Assembly (NCBI GenBank): GCA_013298265.1
Contig: JAAFHE010000034.1
Span: forward strand, 1-6,353
Origin: Lysobacterales bacterium
Lineage (GTDB): Bacteria; Pseudomonadota; Gammaproteobacteria; Xanthomonadales; Rhodanobacteraceae
DNA: 6,353 bases
Direction: 5' to 3'
Position numbers and translations under genes: made by a program. The notes beneath the pieces were generated by a model that saw only the letters and a list, made by a program, of their open reading frames with translations, did no database searches and was not told where the DNA came from. Below, in pieces: positions 5,177-6,353 of this stretch (the stretch's first letter is position 1; each line of letters begins with the position of its first letter).

Positions 5177-5533
5177 GCCCTGATCGGGGGGCTGTCGAAC
5201 TCCCATTCAGCGCTGCGCTCCGGACCTTTTGCCTGGGGGGCGCCTGCCCGCCGGCCCGCTGTTGTGTCGTGTCGCGCTGGGCCGCCAGGCCCGTTCCGCG
5301 CGCGGCGCCGGCTGGCGTACACGCCAGGCGGCGGATGCGGGCCGGGTTGGCAGGCTGCAGGAACCGATCCGCGAACGCGATGGCAGAACTCCCGCGCTTC
5401 CGTCGTTCAATGCAATAGGCGCTCTGTGCCCAACACAGGACAGCACCCGGGTCCACACGTCCCGTCGATAGCGTCGCTGGTGCGCAGGTTCATTTGCGTG
5501 GGCGCGGGGTGTGCTGTGTCACAACCATCCATC
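5177..5533. other. Gene-free stretch before the surface protein gene
   Basis: About 360 GC-rich bases hold several overlapping open frames on both strands (5112-5456 and 5207-5458 minus, 5229-5471 plus), all rich in Arg, Ala, Pro and Gly and without recognisable motifs or good ribosome binding sites. A 6-bp hairpin, CTGGCG-TACA-CGCCAG, lies at 5312-5327. The promoter of the following gene should be in the last 100 bases, but no clear -35/-10 pair was seen. It may be decayed mobile DNA continuous with the tandem array. Confidence 0.35.
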
Positions 5534-5545
5534 GAAGGGCGAGAC

Positions 5546-6353
5546 ATGAATCTACTGATCAAGCAAGCGGGCCGGTTCGTTTTCGCCAGCGCATGGTTTC
5601 TGGCAGCCGGTGCAGGTACGCCCGCTGTGGCGGCCAATCAGGCGTTCGTCACATCCATCGCCGACAGCGGGATATTGGGCAACTGGGCCGATGCGGGAGG
5701 CAACGTGGGGTTGGCCGCGGGCGATGCGATCTGCGTGGCGCGCGCAACGGCGGCGAATCTGCCCAACCCGGGCCAGTTCGTCGCGTGGATGTCGGATTCG
5801 ACGAACGACGCCTACTGCCGCATTCACGGCTTCAACGGAACCAAGGCCAACTTGTGTGGGCAGGCCACGCTGCCGGCGGGCGCCGGACCGTGGCAGCGCG
5901 TCGACGGCACGCCGTTCATGGCGGTGATCGAACGCGCGGTGGAAGGAGACGTCTACATGCCGTTGAGCCTCGACGAGTTCGGCGCCACGGTAAACAACCA
6001 GCGCCTCTATACGGGGACCACGCCCGACGGCACGGTGACCGATCTGCATTGCGGCAACTGGCTCATCGATGACGATGTGAGAGTCGGCAGCACGTCCCAG
6101 ACGTATCCGGGATGGACCCAGTCCTCCGGCAGGGCCTTCTGCAACAGCGGCCGTCTGGCCTGCATGCAGAAAGGTGCGGGACCTGCACTGTCCTTGCCGC
6201 CGATCGGCAGGAAGCAGGCGTTCATTACACGGGAGCTATCCAACGGCAACCTGGGGACGTCGCCGCTGGCGGGCGGGAATTCCGGCCTCGCTGCTGCCGA
6301 TGCGATCTGCCGAAACTCTGCGCAGGCCGCGAATCTGTACGAGCCACAGAGCT
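5546..6353 (+). CDS. Secreted endostatin/C-type-lectin-like repeat protein, 3' end outside the window
   Basis: The frame has 269 complete codons and no stop before the window edge. GAAGGG lies six bases before the ATG. Residues 1-29 are a signal peptide ending in AVA, so the product is exported. The mature part starts with a module containing GLAAGDAICVARATAANLPN (55-74), FVAWMSD (78-84), WQRVDGTPF (116-124), HCGNW (168-172) and the Cys199/Cys206 pair. This order of GLA-x-DAxC, AWxSD, xRxDGTxx, CxNW and late Cys is that of the DUF1554/endostatin-like branch of the C-type-lectin-like fold, found in bacterial surface or periplasmic proteins. A second module begins at 224 (QAFITREL) and repeats GLAAADAIC at 247-255 before the cut. 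Cysteines at 63, 91, 104, 169, 199 and 206 suggest disulfides. Ligand and role are unknown. Confidence 0.82.
   Translation, partial: MNLLIKQAGRFVFASAWFLAAGAGTPAVAANQAFVTSIADSGILGNWADAGGNVGLAAGDAICVARATAANLPNPGQFVAWMSDSTNDAYCRIHGFNGTKANLCGQATLPAGAGPWQRVDGTPFMAVIERAVEGDVYMPLSLDEFGATVNNQRLYTGTTPDGTVTDLHCGNWLIDDDVRVGSTSQTYPGWTQSSGRAFCNSGRLACMQKGAGPALSLPPIGRKQAFITRELSNGNLGTSPLAGGNSGLAAADAICRNSAQAANLYEPQS

Noticed and set aside
5052..5190. CRISPR array
   Set aside because: Units are contiguous and degenerate with no unique spacers, and no cas gene is present.
5112..5456. Minus-strand open frame of 114 codons
   Set aside because: It overlaps the tandem array, has biased Ala/Arg/Ser composition, no ribosome binding site and no recognisable motif.
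5552..6049. Minus-strand open frame of 165 codons opposite the surface protein
   Set aside because: Antisense shadow of a frame that has a signal peptide, a ribosome binding site and repeated family motifs.

Overview
The window is GC-rich, with Gram-negative-style signal peptides, a lipobox and Shine-Dalgarno sites. It is most likely a proteobacterial chromosome; the cassette-like features in the middle fit a gamma- or betaproteobacterium (for example a Xanthomonadales-type genome), but the sequence cannot fix the taxon. There is no rRNA, tRNA, CRISPR array or intact transposase.

Left third (1-2782): an intrinsic terminator closes a plus-strand transcript that enters from outside the window. 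Next come two minus-strand genes, a secreted fasciclin-domain protein followed by a GTP cyclohydrolase I (folE). Both read away from a divergently transcribed MerR-family regulator. The regulator has a MerR DNA-binding head, a middle alpha/beta domain without the cobalamin-binding motifs of CarH, and a Cys/His-bearing tail. FolE, a fasciclin protein and a MerR/LitR-like regulator are the kind of genes found in proteobacterial light- or stress-inducible regulons, so the block is best read as a regulator and its targets around a shared 304-base promoter region.

Middle (2783-4910): a patchwork accessory region. A four-helix membrane protein gene on the minus strand has its stop codon inside an attC-like core (GTTAGGG on the plus strand). 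Its start lies nine bases after a second attC-like end, as in an integron gene cassette. The unit is flanked by two direct copies of a palindromic repeat that share 16 identical bases. Beyond the second copy are a 5'-truncated gene remnant, a small three-helix membrane protein, and a convergent small lipoprotein gene that also begins just after an integron-like GTTAGGT core.

Right part (4911-6353): a 25-base-period degenerate tandem array (5052-5176), possibly the end of a lost insertion sequence, then about 370 bases with no convincing gene. The window ends inside a secreted, cysteine-containing protein with at least two copies of an endostatin/C-type-lectin-like module. That gene is open at the window edge.
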